A stretch of DNA of 64,000 nucleotides from Rhinopomastus cyanomelas (lineage: Eukaryota > Chordata > Aves > Bucerotiformes > Rhinopomastidae). Made by a program: the position numbers and the translations under genes. The DNA is taken from assembly GCA_013400115.1 (NCBI GenBank), contig VXBP01010266.1, positions 372,001-436,000 of the forward strand, written 5' to 3'. The notes below the pieces were generated by a model. The model saw only the letters and a program-made list of their open reading frames with translations. It was not told the origin of the DNA and made no database searches. Positions 24,633 to 36,720 of the stretch are shown here, piece after piece (position 1 is the first letter of the stretch; every line of letters begins with the position of its first letter).

Positions 24633-25204
24633 GGGTTTACTTCATGGGTTTAATGGACTTCTGTCAGAGGGCAATCTGTGTGGCCCCAACATTTTATGTA
24701 AAGATATTTATTCTCTACTGGATGAAGCGTCACAGATTGAGCAGCTTCCATCCTGTCACCAGAGTTAAGCTTAGATAAAGGAAAAACAACTGTAATCTGC
24801 TACTCTCAGGTATGAAGCACTTCCTCCAAAACGAAAAAGAAAACAGAAAACAAACAAATAGAAACCCCCTTTATCTCTGTGCTGAGATAAATCTATCTGT
24901 GAAGGTAACGCACATAATGAGAGGAAAAAGTGCCAGTAGACAGGTGTGACCTGGCTTTCATTAGCTGTACCTTTATCTGGCTGGGTGGAGGCACAAAAGA
25001 AACAAAACCTTTCCATTTAGCTGTGTCATTATGGGGTGAGGCACCCTGGCTTCGGAGCACTGAAACTCTGACGGTGGGTGCAGTCATGCTCTCCCACTGG
25101 CTTCAGTTGCTACATCTCTTCCCCAGGTTCTCCAACATCTTCACTTTCCCCAGCTTTCCTAATCTCTGGAAAGCTCTTACGTGTTCAGAAAGGAATGTCC
25201 CTCC

Positions 25205-25318
25205 GTTCCTGACACCCACCCGTCACATATTTATAGACATTAATGAGGTCACCCCTCAGTCTCCTCTTCTCCAAGCTCAAGAGACCCAGCTCCCTCAGCC
25301 TCTCCTCCTAAGGAAGCA
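25205..25318 (-). mobile_element. Internal CR1 fragment without 3' tail
   Basis: Reverse-oriented piece (CTGACACCCACCCGTCACAT through CTCCAAGCTCAAGAGACCC) from the ORF2 C-terminal region. It lacks the usual CR1 3' end on its left side, so it was probably truncated at both ends by later deletion. Confidence 0.85.
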
Positions 25319-26009
25319 CATTAATGGTACCACAGTTTACCACTGACATCTTTCCCCTCAGTCTCTGGGCAGTTCAATTCAACAGACAAGATACAGCTTT
25401 TGGAGACATGTTCCCTGCTCCCACTGGCTCCGGAGGAATTTGCACAAGCAGAGATGCTCAAAGGATTTGAACAAAACAGAACAAGATAGTCTGCCATGTA
25501 ATACACCAGCAGCTCCAGCTGTGACAGAAAGGATGCCCATGAATAGCTTCAGAAAGAGGAATTGAACTCAAGGCTCCTTTCAAAGAGTAAATAAAATGTT
25601 TTGGTGTGAAGCAAATGAAATGGCATAATTCCATTTACTGCAACTTCTGAGATAACTCAGTGGTTTAGCTGTTGGTGATTAGAAGCTGTTCTGCAAATGC
25701 TTGATGACTTTAGCACGAGTTACCCACAGAGAACTCAAAAAAGAAGTACAGTGCTGTGCGAGTCACCCGTGGTCGGGAGGGAAGCTCTGCTCCTGAAGTC
25801 ACCAAACATATTGGTTAGCACTCAGCGTAAGAGTCACATCAAAGAGTTTGCAGTGATCAAATGTTTTGCAAACATCAAACACAATATTTTACTAGAAAAG
25901 CCTCATAGTTTGAACACTGTTCCAAACTATTTGGGCAGTACTTTGAAATGGATCTGTTCAAAGACAACTGGAAGTTTTCAATGCTTCCCTGGCTCCACTG
26001 GGCAAAGTC

Positions 26010-26625
26010 ATGGAGTCATAGAATCATGGAATCATTAGGGATTGGAAGGGACCTTGAAAGATCATCTAGTCCAATCCCCCTGACACAGCAGGATCACCCA
26101 GACCAAGTCACACAGGAACACATCCAGGCAGGTCTTAAGTATCTCCAGTGAAGGAGACTCCACAACCTCCCTGGGCAGCCCGTTCCAGTGCTCTGTCACC
26201 CTCACTATGAAGAAGTTCCTTCTGATATTGATGTGGAACCTCCTATGTTCCAGCTGGCACCCACTGCATCTCATCATATCACTATATGACACTGAGAAGA
26301 GCCTGGCTCCATCCTCCTGACACCCACCCTTCACATATTTGTAGACATTAATGAGGTCACCCCTCAGTCTCCCCTTCTCCAAGGTAAAGAGACCCAGCTC
26401 TCTCAGACTGTCCTCATGAGGGAGGTGCTCCACTTCCTTCATCATCCTCGTTGCCCTAAGCTGGACTCCCTCCAGCAGCTCCACATCCCTCTGGAACTGA
26501 GGCACCCAGAACCGGACACAATACTCCAGATGTGGTTTCACCAGGGCAGAGTAGAGAGGGAGAAGAAACTTCTCTCTATCTGCTAACCACCCTGCTTCTG
26601 ATCCACCCCAGATGCTGTTGGCCCC
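26010..26625 (-). mobile_element. CR1 3' half, about 615 bp
   Basis: Reverse-oriented young CR1 from GAGTCATAGAATCATGGAAT to CTTCTGATCCACCCCAGATG. On the minus strand a frame of 159 codons is open, covering the C-terminal tail of ORF2. It has no reverse-transcriptase catalytic part. Confidence 0.95.
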
Positions 26626-27702
26626 AGCACAATTATTATTTTTATCTGTTTTTATCTCAAGAGCACCAGAATTCTAGCACTCGATATGTTTAGCAAAGCA
26701 ATGCTGTAGCTGGAAGCAGCACAAAGGACACGAGGCTTTGCCGTGCTATCTGGGAATAAAAATTGGCCAGTGTGTTTTTTCAGCAGAGTCACAGGGCAGA
26801 AACAAAAAAGAGCCACTTACTGCACTGACATATCTCCCTCTCCGAATGAATACTTGCTCCTTACAGAGTGATTTGTGGTGTCAGGGTGAGCCTTCACATA
26901 TAAGGAGGACCGTCACATCCCTGGGTGACTGTCGAAGTGACAAGGAGGCTCTATAGTCTGTCTGGTAGACACCTACCTCCTAAAATAAGACCTGACTTAT
27001 GGGTCAGCACAAACAGCTCAGGGCAGCTTTCTGCATTGCCTGTGGCATGTAGCCAAGCTTAGCCCACACCTATGAAGACTTCTAGCCTCCCCTTCCTACA
27101 GCCCCATCCGTGCAGCTAGGATGTCTTAAATGCAGTTTTATTAATCACTCTCTGAAGCTGTTTGAATGTCAGTGAAGGATCATAGTGACATAAAACAGGG
27201 ATCAGATGGCTTGCTCATAATGACTTCCCCTTCTCTGCTCAGAACAGCAGAGCACAGACCCACCCCAAATCCTTGAGGGCTTCACAGCTCTCACAGAGCC
27301 CCTAGAGAGCTGCATAGGGGTCCCAAGACGTGACTTGTCACATGTGCTTCTGTCTAAGCTGACTACTGCAGCAGGAGCTCCTGCACCGATTTCAGTGGCA
27401 CTAACATGTGACAATGTGTGAGGTGTGGGCTGGCTTTGAACCCCAGGCTGCAGGTGTGCAGCATCCTCCTCCTTGAAAACCTCCTACAGCTGATAGGTGA
27501 CGACTGTTTGTGGTGATGGGGTCCCAGCAGCTCCAGCCAAAACCCAACCCTCTGCTGACACTTAGAAGGGATTTTCAATAACCTTGAAGACAGGTTGACT
27601 TTTCTGTGTGCAAATGCTGGATGCAGCAATGTGATTAATGAAAAAGTTATCTCCTGTGATGAAACAGGAAGGTTTGGTTCAGAGCCAGCGTTAAGAGGTG
27701 AA

Positions 27703-27756
27703 GGAAGCTGAAGCTCAGACAGGGAGAAGGAAGCTGAAGCTCAGACAAGGAGAAGG
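27703..27756 (+). repeat. Two-copy 26-bp tandem repeat
   Basis: GGAAGCTGAAGCTCAGACA is repeated with a period of 26 bases and one or two differences between the copies. Confidence 0.85.
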
Positions 27757-28002
27757 CCAATTATGGCTCATTCTCTCCTGAGCTTGCATGGCTGGCCAAG
27801 CACCACACAGGTCTCAGCTCTTCTTTTTATGCTTTGCCAGTCACGTTTTAGTCAAATACCTGTTAACTCAGCCCAGCGTTACTGGTGGTAGTACAAGGGA
27901 TGCTACAGAGAGACACTATAGAAGGAAACCCTCAGAAAAAGCCAAACCACAAGTGAAGTGCTTCAGAAACTTCTGATGATCTGTTTCTGAAGTAGATCAA
28001 GC

Positions 28003-28062
28003 TCACAGAATATCTTGAGTTAGAAGAGACCCTTAAGATCAGCTCCTCACATCTGACCCCAC
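28003..28062 (-). mobile_element. Weak old CR1 3' trace
   Basis: CACAGAATATCTTGAGTTAG followed by AAGAGACCC resembles the reverse complement of an old avian CR1 end. It is short and diverged. Confidence 0.4.
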
Positions 28063-29377
28063 AGCAAAGAAAGGGGGTGACACAGTAATTGCCTCAAGAC
28101 AGAGCATCACACCAGTGACAGCCCTTCACAAAGTAGCAGTGCAACGTGCCTTCTGGTGAAATAAAACAGAGCAATACACAAAGTCTGTAGCCCTCATAGA
28201 TTCGCCAGCCATCTGTTAAAACCAGTGATCTTTTTCCCATTTGGTAGAAGACTTAAGGCCACTCTCTACCTAGAGGGAGACAAATCCTTCCATTGAGCTA
28301 ACGTGGTATTTTATGTGTTCACATCACTCCCTCCCTGGAGCTCTGCACCATCCTCTCTCACTGGTCTTTCCCACAGGATCTGCTGATCTACCAGCTTCTC
28401 CACTGCCTACGTACAAAGAGCTTCCCACCAACCAGGTTCTCTGCTTCCTACATCCAAAGAGCCTTCCACCAGTCCTCTTGTTTCCTTCGTGACAGACTCT
28501 CCCTCATCCTCCTCTGCTACAAACAACTCTTTATTGCTCCACCATGTCAGGGCAACAGCTCCCCAACCCCAAAAATGGTCTGGCGTGGCCCAAAGCTTCT
28601 TCCTTGGCAATACTGCTCATCTGGAGGCATGGGGGAAGCTGAACTACGGCATGATAAAACTTGTTTGCCAGAGTTGCCAAAGGTAAGTCTGTTTTGCTTC
28701 CTTGTTTGCGGCGCCTTGACAAGGTCAGGTCAAAGCATCTGGCAATGAGTGACTAACTCAAGGCTGCCACATGAGTCAGCAGCTCAGCCTGGCAGGGCTC
28801 AGGAATGCTGATTGCTGGGTCTTGCAGTCACCACTAGATTCAACTTTCTCTGTGGTTGCCCCAGCAAAGCTCTCGCGGGTGAGTACACTGCAGAAGTATC
28901 TCCCGCAATGAGGATTTCCCACTGCAGTTCCTGGCAAAGCTGAATGGCTGTGGATTTATGAGCCTCCGTGCAGATCTCTTCTGCTTCCTCTTTTGAAACC
29001 CCACTGCATCCATCTGCGTTGCCCTGTGCATCCATCAGCCGTTTTCACTCGATGGGCTGTTTTTGTGTTTGCTTTGTTTTTGCAAGCTCTGACAGAATTT
29101 CACCAACTGAGTGATGCAGACTCCTTCATTACTCACATCTTGTGTGCAAACAACTGCAGCCTGCAGGGGCAAAACTACACATCAGCACAATCTTTTTGGG
29201 GAAAACCAGAGAAGCTCGGAGTTGTTCCCAAAGCAAAAGCACTTTCATTGCTAAAAGCAGCATTAACTAGCAAAGACAGCAGTTCTGCATCAAAGTTGCC
29301 CATAAAATCTTGTTCTAGCCCCAGAACTGAGTCAGCCTGGAGGAGAGAAGGCTCCTTATAGCAGACATAACTGAAGG

Positions 29378-29705
29378 GGACCTACAGGAAGGCTGCAGAG
29401 GGAATCTGTGAGGGACTGTAGTGATAGGACAAGGGGGAATGGTTTCAAGCTAAAAGAGGGAAGATTTAGATTAGATCATAGGAAGAAATTCCTCACTGTG
29501 AGGTTGGTGAGACACTGGAACCGGTTACCCAGACAAGCTGTGGATGCCCCCTTCCTGTAAGTATTCAAAGCCAGGCTGGATGGGACCCTGGGCCACCTGG
29601 TCTAGTTGGGAGGTGTCCCTGCCTATGGAGGACAGTTGGAACTAGATGATCTCTGAGATCCTTTGCAACCTAAACCAGTCCATGATTTGATGATTCCATG
29701 ATGAT
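29378..29705 (+). mobile_element. CR1 3' end, older subfamily
   Basis: Plus-strand copy recognised from GACAAGGGGGAATGGTTTCA, GAAATTCCTCACTGTGAG and GGTGTCCCTGCCTATGGAGG, with a TGATTCCATGATGATT tail. It is the same subfamily as the 20105-21180 copy. Confidence 0.92.
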
Positions 29706-30350
29706 TTTGCAGCTTCCATTTTAATCTGGTTAAATGGCAGAGGGTCAAATTCAACCTGATGCTGAAGAGCAGCCAAATTAAAGCCTATTAGGGCCACCAG
29801 GGTCCTCCATGTCTCCTCCAGAGGTGATCAGTTTGCAGAGGGACAGTGAATAATAATTTTGCCATTAGAAATCATGTGGGCAATAGATAGCCAAACAAAT
29901 ATGTAGGCAGACATCCTCAGGTAGATGACTACCACCTTTCCCTGCCAGTAAGGCTGGCTGGGATGGAGCAGTTGATTGTAGTCAATCCAGGGTATCCACT
30001 GGGAAGTGCACCTCACCTGTGCTAGCTCCCAAATACTTTGGAAGAGAGTTAGTCACCCTGGGCCAGAACTTCAGGCTCTGACACGATTTAACACTGTTGA
30101 TGGGCAGAGGCCAGCAGCTGAGAGTATCTTTGTCACCATCTAATCAGTTAATGCAGGAGGAGGGGGGTTCCACAGAGCAGCAGCCTCAGCTGTGTGCTGG
30201 CCCATTATGCAATATTTTAGACCTGCACAGGGCCTGTTCTGGTCCCTTTCTCACGAGTTGGTGGCTTCCTCTCTGAGCCAACAAAATTACCTAAATCTCT
30301 ATGAAGCTAAATTGATTTTTTTCAGTGACCAGCACTGATCACAACAGTCA
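29706..30350. other. Intergenic, nothing recognised
   Basis: Unique-looking sequence between two CR1 copies. Confidence 0.45.
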
Positions 30351-30365
30351 TGTGTGATGGCACGC

Positions 30366-30562
30366 CCAAGAGGATGTGGAGCTGAAGGGTGGCAATGTCC
30401 TGGGGGTCCTAGTGGACGGCATGATGACCATGAGCCAGCCATGTGCTCTATTGGCCAAGAGGGCCAACAGCATCCTGGGGTACGGGGATTGCACTGGATG
30501 ATCTTTCAAGGTCCCTTCCAATCCCTAATACTCTGTGATTCTATGACTCTGTGATCTCATGA
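30366..30562 (+). mobile_element. Internally deleted CR1
   Basis: A CR1 segment coding for the DLGVLVD...RANSILGW region (here frameshifted, GTGGACGGCATGATGACCAT) jumps at GCATCCTGGGG directly to the 3' tail (GGGATTGCACTGGATGATCT). At least 400 bases present in the 42841 copy are missing. Confidence 0.88.
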
Positions 30563-31394
30563 TAGAAAAACTATTAGCAGCCATAGAAATAGCTTCTGGG
30601 GACGTGCACAAGAGCAGTATCAATGGCTTTCCAGGGGTAGTCCTGTCCACAAGCCGTTATGCTCCCAGCTAAACCACTTGTGTTTCACAATGTGTTTTAT
30701 GACCAAGAGGGGCTGGTTTTTATCCAGATCCCTCCTGTACCACCATCAAAAAGAAGGCCTTGACAGATAGCGTTAAACACAATCTCATCAAGGCGTTTGC
30801 CGAAGTTTGGATTCTGCTGATGAAGAAGAACCATCAGGAAAAGCTGTTGCATATCAGGCCCACGTTTGCCAGTCTCATAACGTCGTCACTAGACAATCTC
30901 CATCAGAACAGCAGGGGCTACCAGACTACTTCACTACTTAACATAGATTAGGAAAACAACCTAAGACTAAGGAAACCAGTTGATGACTAAATGCCCTGGT
31001 GGTAAGATACTGAGTGTCAAACTCTGAGTGTAGTCTGTAGCACTGTTGAGTTTAGATGTCAAAGTAGATAGTTGAAGTGTGCATGAGTGTTTATTCATTT
31101 GTTCGTTAGGAAGGGGTACTGCTGGAAAGTTTCTCATTATCTTTTTTCTCCTCAGCCCAGTACTTTCACCCATGATGAGATCCCAGAAAGGCTCCTGCGG
31201 AATGATAAAGTCACACCTAGATCAAGATGATGAGGCTTTCCAAGGAGTTGCTTCTTACCTGCTCGTATCTGAAGCATTCCTGATTTTGCTGAGACCTGAC
31301 CCAGGAACGCTGGTGAAACCCAGTCTCAAAGAGTTGATGAGTCCTGTTTATTAACAAAAGGGCCTGTTTGGAAAAACAAATTAAAACTCAGCAA
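30563..31394. other. Intergenic, nothing recognised
   Basis: Unique-looking sequence; no exon supported. Confidence 0.45.
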
Positions 31395-31508
31395 ATCATA
31401 GAATCATTAGGGACTGGAAGGGACCTCGAAAGATCATCCAGTCCAATCCCCCTGCAACAGCAGGATCACCTAGACCAAGTCACACAGGAACACATCCAGG
31501 TGGGTCTG
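31395..31508 (-). mobile_element. CR1 3' end only
   Basis: About 113 bases of reverse-oriented young CR1 (ATCATAGAATCATTAGGGAC to AGGAACACATCCAGGTGGGT). Confidence 0.93.
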
Positions 31509-32470
31509 GCTGTTTCAGATTATCAGAAGTCAGCCTAAGCATCTGTGATTAAAAGCTATATTGGTTGTGCAGGATGGCTAGCAGGACCGCTGGTGAGGGC
31601 AGGCACTGAAGCTGCCCACAGCAGAAGCATTTTATTCTCTCTGCTTCAGAGGGATATGAACCATCACTTTTGGGAAATGCACGAATCACTTGCCTTTTTC
31701 CCTCTGAACTGCAAAGCTTGTGGCTAAAGCCTACTGAGCTGAAAATGCAAAGATCTTCCAAGCCTGCAAAAGGCTTTTCACTGTCACATGTAGAATTAGC
31801 AGCAGTTTTTGGGAGGAGGGCTGAATGGACAAGATCTGATGTCATGTGTGCTGCTACTGCTGCCCTTGAACATAAATTCCCAGGTCCTTATGCTTCAGGC
31901 ATCTCTGCTGGAGCTGAGCCCAAGTCTTTTACGTCTATGTTAAGCTGCAGAAGTCTTTTTGCTTTAAGAGCTCAAGCAGACTTTCCTGTTTTTGAACAAA
32001 CCTGGATATTACACCTAATAGACAACATCACCTCTCTATTTATTCAGATACCTGTAATTTATTAGAAGCAGTCATCCACATTATTAGGAGTTTTACAATT
32101 AAAATACACCAGAGAACAGGATTAACTGGCAGAACACGAGCAGCCACCTGTCCAACAACAACAGACAGGGCAGATTGCTGTGTTTAATATTACTATTAAT
32201 AAAAAACTACTTTAGATTTAACTGCACACATATTATTTCCAGACCTTTTATCAAAGGGTTAAAGGTTTTTGGCATGTGGTAGTAGTTTAAAAACTTGGCT
32301 TCAGGAGGCTAGACAAGCTTTGTCACACACACACTCAAGTGATCTGCCTTTCTCTGAGACTAGCAGGCGGTGAATACTAACCCCTTTGTCACTAGTGTCT
32401 TCATCCATCCATTATTTGCTGTAAATCCTGATTTCTGTGGTTTCTCCCCAAAAGTGATAGTCTGCTCTTT
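31509..32470. other. Intergenic, nothing recognised
   Basis: No supported gene. The 131-codon plus-strand frame at 31670-32065 has no recognisable domain and no supporting signal. Confidence 0.45.
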
Positions 32471-32474
32471 CATT

Positions 32475-32690
32475 AAGGCCAGGCTGGATGAGGCTCTGGC
32501 CAGCCTGATCTAGGATGGGGTGTCACTGCCCATGGTAGGGGAGTTGGAACTGGATCATCCTGTGGTCCCTTCTAACCCTGACTGACTGTATGACTTGGTC
32601 TGGGTGATCCTGCTGTGTCAGGGGGATTGGACTGGATGATCTTTTGAGGTCCCTTCCAACCCCTAATGATTCTATGATTCTATTTAGGAG
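32475..32690 (+). mobile_element. Composite of two CR1 tails
   Basis: An older CR1 end (TTAAGGCCAGGCTGGATGAG, GGGGTGTCACTGCCCATGG, CTAACCCTGACTGACTGTAT) is followed without a spacer by a young CR1 tail (GACTTGGTCTGGGTGATCC to ATGATTCTATGATTCTAT). Confidence 0.92.
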
Positions 32691-33464
32691 TTGTGTCTTA
32701 CTGCACCAGCTTTAGCATGAGCAAGAAAACTGACTCAAACCTGTGCAGAGCAACACCAAACACATCAACTCTCCATGACACCTCATTTTCCAAGTAGAAT
32801 TCATAGAATCATACAATCTTCAGCCCAAATGAACTTAGTGTTTCAATAACAATTAATCACAGCACAGAGAAATTTGTCTTCTTCTGTCATTCTGAGACAG
32901 CACTGAACTGCTTCTCTGAATTACAAGAGCTGTAGATGTGACTTTGGTTTCTCTGGTTAACATACGTCATCGCTCCGGCCAGCACTTGTGCACTTTTCAC
33001 CCAGCTAAGGAGATTATCTACGAGAAGCACTGTTACGAAACTTTGCCAATGCTTCTGCTGTGGTTTCCTGCAGTGTTTGAGTGTCTCAGCTGGGTCGGGT
33101 AGCCCTACATTTGTAAGAGTTTATAAGAGAAGGGGTTTATAAGAATTTTATAAAAGAAAGTGTTTTTGAGCTGTCATTTGCAGATTTGTAAAAAACCTGC
33201 TTTTTGAACTTGGAAGCCAGAAAAAGCCAAGATGATGGCTGCAAAAGAAACACTTGCATGCTGTAAGATTGTCCAAAGTCATTCATATGGATTACTCAGC
33301 CGTGATGGCAAATGATATCATGTCATTTTCCAGTGGTTGTGCTGGATATGTTCCAAAACAAAAGCTGTGTCTATTCCCAGCGATACGTTAGCAGCTCCTT
33401 CAATTAAAAAAAAAATGCAGATTTGCTTTTGAAGTATTTTTCTGCATGGCCCCTAAGGCTTCCA
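32691..33464. other. Intergenic, nothing recognised
   Basis: AT-rich unique sequence with a low-complexity TTTATAAGA-rich stretch near 33115-33165. Confidence 0.45.
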
Positions 33465-33935
33465 ATGATGCTCTTGTGGCCAAGAGGGCCAACAGCATCC
33501 TGGGGTGGATCAGAAGAGGGGTAGTTAGCACATCGAGGGAGGTTCTTCTCCTCCCTCTACTCTGCACTGGTGAGATCACATCTGGAGTATTGTGGCCCCT
33601 CAGTTCAAGAGAGACACAGAGCTGCTGGAGGGAGTCCAGCATAGCGCAACGAGGATGATGAAGGAAATGGAGCACCTCCCTTATGAGGACAGTCTGAGAG
33701 AGCTGGGTCTCTTTAGCTTGGAGAAGAAGAGACTGAGGGGTGACGTCATTAATGTCTATAAATATGTGAGGGATGGGTGTAAGCAGGATGGAGCCAGGCT
33801 CTTTGCAATGTCATCTGGTGATAAGACAGTGGGTGTGACCTGGAACTTAGGAGGTTCCACATCAATATTAGAAGGAACTTCTTCCCAGTGAAGGTTCCCT
33901 GGAACAGGCTGCCCAGGGAGGTTGTGGAGTCTCCT
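33465..33935 (+). mobile_element. CR1 ORF2 C-terminal fragment lacking the 3' tail
   Basis: Plus-strand CR1 from GATGCTCTTGTGGCCAAGAG to GGTTGTGGAGTCTCCTAACG. It retains the ORF2 C-terminal coding region in pieces but stops before the usual 3' terminal segment, so the tail was lost or replaced by unique sequence. Confidence 0.92.
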
Positions 33936-34130
33936 AACGTTTTTCTCTGTACTTTTGTTTCAGCAAACACAATTCGGACACTTTCTCAGAAGAAAAAGGC
34001 TCCCCTTTGGGGAAGCAGTAAGTGTTGCTGCAGATCTGAGAAGGGCAGAAAAGCTGAACCTTTGCTGTTTGCATGAGGAATGCTGTAGAACCAGTATTAA
34101 CCAATATTGGTCGGATGTCCCTTCCTCACA

Positions 34131-34590
34131 GAGTCATACAATCACAGAACATTAGAGAGAGAGTGGAAGGGACCTTGAAAGATCATCTAGTCCAATCCCC
34201 CTGACACAGCAGGATCACCTAGACCAAGTCACACAGGAACACATCCAGGCAGGTCTTAAACATCTCCAGTGAAGGAGACTCCACAACCACCCTGGGCAAC
34301 CTGTTCCTGTCCTCTGTCACCCGCACCATGAAGTTCCTTCTCATATTGATGTGGAACCTCCTAAGTCCCAGCTGACACCCATTGCCCCTTGAACTATCAC
34401 TAGATGACACTGAGAAGAGCCTGGCTCCATCCTGACACCCACCCTTCACATATTTATAGACATTAATGAGGTCACCCTTCAGTCTCCTCTTCTCCAAGCT
34501 CAAGAGATCCAGCTCCCTCAGCCTTTCCTCATCAGGGAGATGTTCCACTCCCTTCATCATCTTTATGGCTCTGTGCTGGACTCTTCAGCA
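34131..34590 (-). mobile_element. CR1 3' half, about 460 bp
   Basis: Reverse-oriented young CR1 from GTCATACAATCACAGAACAT to GCTCTGTGCTGGACTCTTCA. A 113-codon C-terminal ORF2 remnant is open on the minus strand (34219-34560). Confidence 0.94.
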
Positions 34591-34860
34591 AATATCCTGC
34601 TTTTTTCCCATGTTCACATCTTCTAGTAGTTACTAAGCCTGAGCTGAGCTCAAAAGCAGCAGTAGAAAGTGCATTTTCTTTAATAAACCCATTTTGGCAA
34701 ATTGCAGATCTTTGTAAAAGACTGCATCTGTCAAGACTGAGTAAAATGAATTTCAGCTGTTACAGATCAATGATTTCATAATTTCTTTATTGTAAAAAGT
34801 TGCAAGAATTTGCTTCTAAAAGTCATCCAGAGATGGACTGAAACCACTAAGATGGATAAG

Positions 34861-35012
34861 GAAGCTCCTTCACTGGATGTTTAAGACCCTCCTGGATGTG
34901 TTCCTGTGTGACTTGGTCTAGGTGATCCTGCTGTGTCGGGGGGATTGGGCTGGAGGATCTTTCGAGGTCCCTTCCAAACCCTAATGATTCTATGATTCAA
35001 TGATTCTATGAC
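34861..35012 (+). mobile_element. CR1 3' tail
   Basis: Plus-strand tail of about 150 bases, from GAAGCTCCTTCACTGGATG to ATGATTCTATGACTTG. Confidence 0.92.
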
Positions 35013-35944
35013 TTGTGTATCTGAGGGCATCTATCTTGTGTAGGGGGGATTTCACAGAAAAATATATGAGGTAGGTGCTGTAATGTCTCTTTAAAAGAAG
35101 TTTTATAGATTATTTTTCCCACTGTTCTACCTTGTGTGGTGGAGTGACGGTCACACTACTACTGGCTGCAGTAGCCATGAGGCTACCAGAGCAGAGTGGC
35201 TGTTTATTAAAATTGCTGGCTTGCAGATGTTGCATTTTCACCTTCAGCACTAAAGTCACTCGAAAGCAAAGGGCAAAACTGATCTCCATCCTCAGAAGAG
35301 CAGAGACACTGTGCTCTGCAGGTGGACTACTGCTCAGTAACCAAGCAACCGCATCCTGCATTTCTGCATCGCCTGTGCTGATCTTACCAGAGCATTTTCT
35401 TTGGGAGTGTTTGCCTTGGATCCCTTGCAGATCTGCAGCTCCTGGCTGCTGTGTGATGGTTTTAAAACTGTGCATGAATTACCTCAGTGAGTAACTGTGA
35501 GACCGCAGACCACTTTATTCGTGGCTTTTGCAGCCCAGACTGCAGTTTTCTACGCGGAATGTGTCTGCTGCAATTAATCAAGTAGCATTAATTTACGCCC
35601 TACGCAGCTTCTGATCTGTAGCGATACAGCTTCTTACACTGACAAATAGAACGTGGAAGGTGATTGTCCCACCTACTGCAATGTTGTTGAGCTTTTTCTT
35701 GCTTTATGTGCGAGGGTTGTAGTGTTTAATTTGAATGAGTAATGGAAATAAAGTCAGTAGGGAATTCTGAACTGCCTTTTGGTGGCCCGTCACCTGAACT
35801 TAGGGTTTGCTCCCCATGTGAGTCACAAGGGAACTCTCACGAAGTTTTTTTTTTTGCAAGGAGCACATATTCCTAGAAAATAAACATGAAAGAATTACGC
35901 CCACAGTTAAAGACAAGTTCCCTTTTGAATGCAAATCGTAGAAC
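35013..35944. other. Intergenic, nothing recognised
   Basis: Overlapping antisense open frames at 35110-35494 (about 120 codons each) have no recognisable domain; I treat them as chance. Confidence 0.45.
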
Positions 35945-35945
35945 T

Positions 35946-36306
35946 GTAGAATCACAGAATCTAGGGATTGGAAGGGACCTCGAAAGATCATCCTCTCGAA
36001 TCCCCCTGACACAGCAGGATCATCTAGACCAAGTCACACAGGAACACATCCAGGAGGGTCTTAAACATCTCCAGTGAAGGAGACTCCACAACCCCCTTGG
36101 GCAGCCTGTTCCAGTGCTCTGTCACCCTCACTGGGAAGAAGTTCCTTCTCAGATTTATGTGGGACCTCCCATGTTCCAGCTTACAACCATTGTCCCTTGT
36201 CCTGTCACTAGATGACACTGAGAAGAGTCTGGTTCCATCCTCCGGACACGTATCCTTCAAATATTTATAGACATTGAGTTCACCCCTCAGTCTCCTCTTC
36301 TCCAAG
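35946..36306 (-). mobile_element. CR1 3' end, about 360 bp
   Basis: Reverse-oriented young CR1 from GAATCACAGAATCTAGGGAT to CAGTCTCCTCTTCTCCAAG. Its truncated 5' end abuts the CpG island that starts about 40 bases further on. Confidence 0.93.
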
Positions 36307-36349
36307 TGTTTGAGAACTGCTAGAACTTGCAGAAGCGCTTTCATGAGGA

Positions 36350-36720
36350 AGAAGCGTCTGTCATGTGACCCGCCCCTGAAAGGCGGCCTAGGGGGACCCT
36401 ATAAAAGCGGGGCAGGGCCTTTGTTTCGCGCCCTTTTTCGCGGGCTGTGGCCCTGAAGGCAGTGCCCCCCCCTCCCCCCCCGCCCCGGGAACGGGCGGGG
36501 GAGGGGGGTGAGGACAGCGGCTCCGGGAGGACATCGGCTCCCGAAGCAGCCGCAATCTGTCGCGGCTTCCGAACTAGCCCCGGCCCCGGACTGACCCCAC
36601 CGCCGGCGGGCACCTGCCGCCGCGGGGTCTGGAAGCGACCCCGGCTGCAACTTGCCGCGGGTGCGCCGCAGAGGGGAGGAGAGGAGAGGGAGAGGGGAGG
36701 AGAGGATCAAGGATGCCATC
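36350..36720 (+). promoter_or_regulatory. Orphan CpG-island promoter with TATA and pyrimidine initiator
   Basis: A compact GC-rich island carries an ordered set of promoter elements on the plus strand: a GTCATGTGACC M-box/CLEAR-like E-box at 36360-36370, a CGCCCC box at 36371, a CTATAAAAG TATA box at 36399-36407, and a CCCTTTTTC pyrimidine stretch at 36431-36439. A start at the C near 36433 would lie about 31 bases after the TATA box and would give a 5'TOP-like transcript. No ATG-started reading frame downstream is convincing; the longest plus frame begins at a GTG. The gene it serves is unknown. A non-coding RNA or an upstream RFX8 start are both possible. Confidence 0.55.

Larger units (their letters stand above)
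26626..29377. other. Intergenic, mostly unique
   Basis: I find no gene. A 26-bp direct repeat lies at 27703-27756 and a weak old CR1 trace near 28003-28060. Open frames between 28407 and 29361 on both strands show no recognisable domain. Confidence 0.45.

Noticed and set aside
26062..26541. 159-codon minus-strand protein-like frame and similar ones at 12230, 34219, 50191, 54304, 59613
   Set aside because: All are C-terminal ORF2 pieces of CR1 retrotransposons, not host genes.
35110..35494. Overlapping sense and antisense frames of about 120 codons
   Set aside because: No domain, no start context, no splice logic; likely chance.
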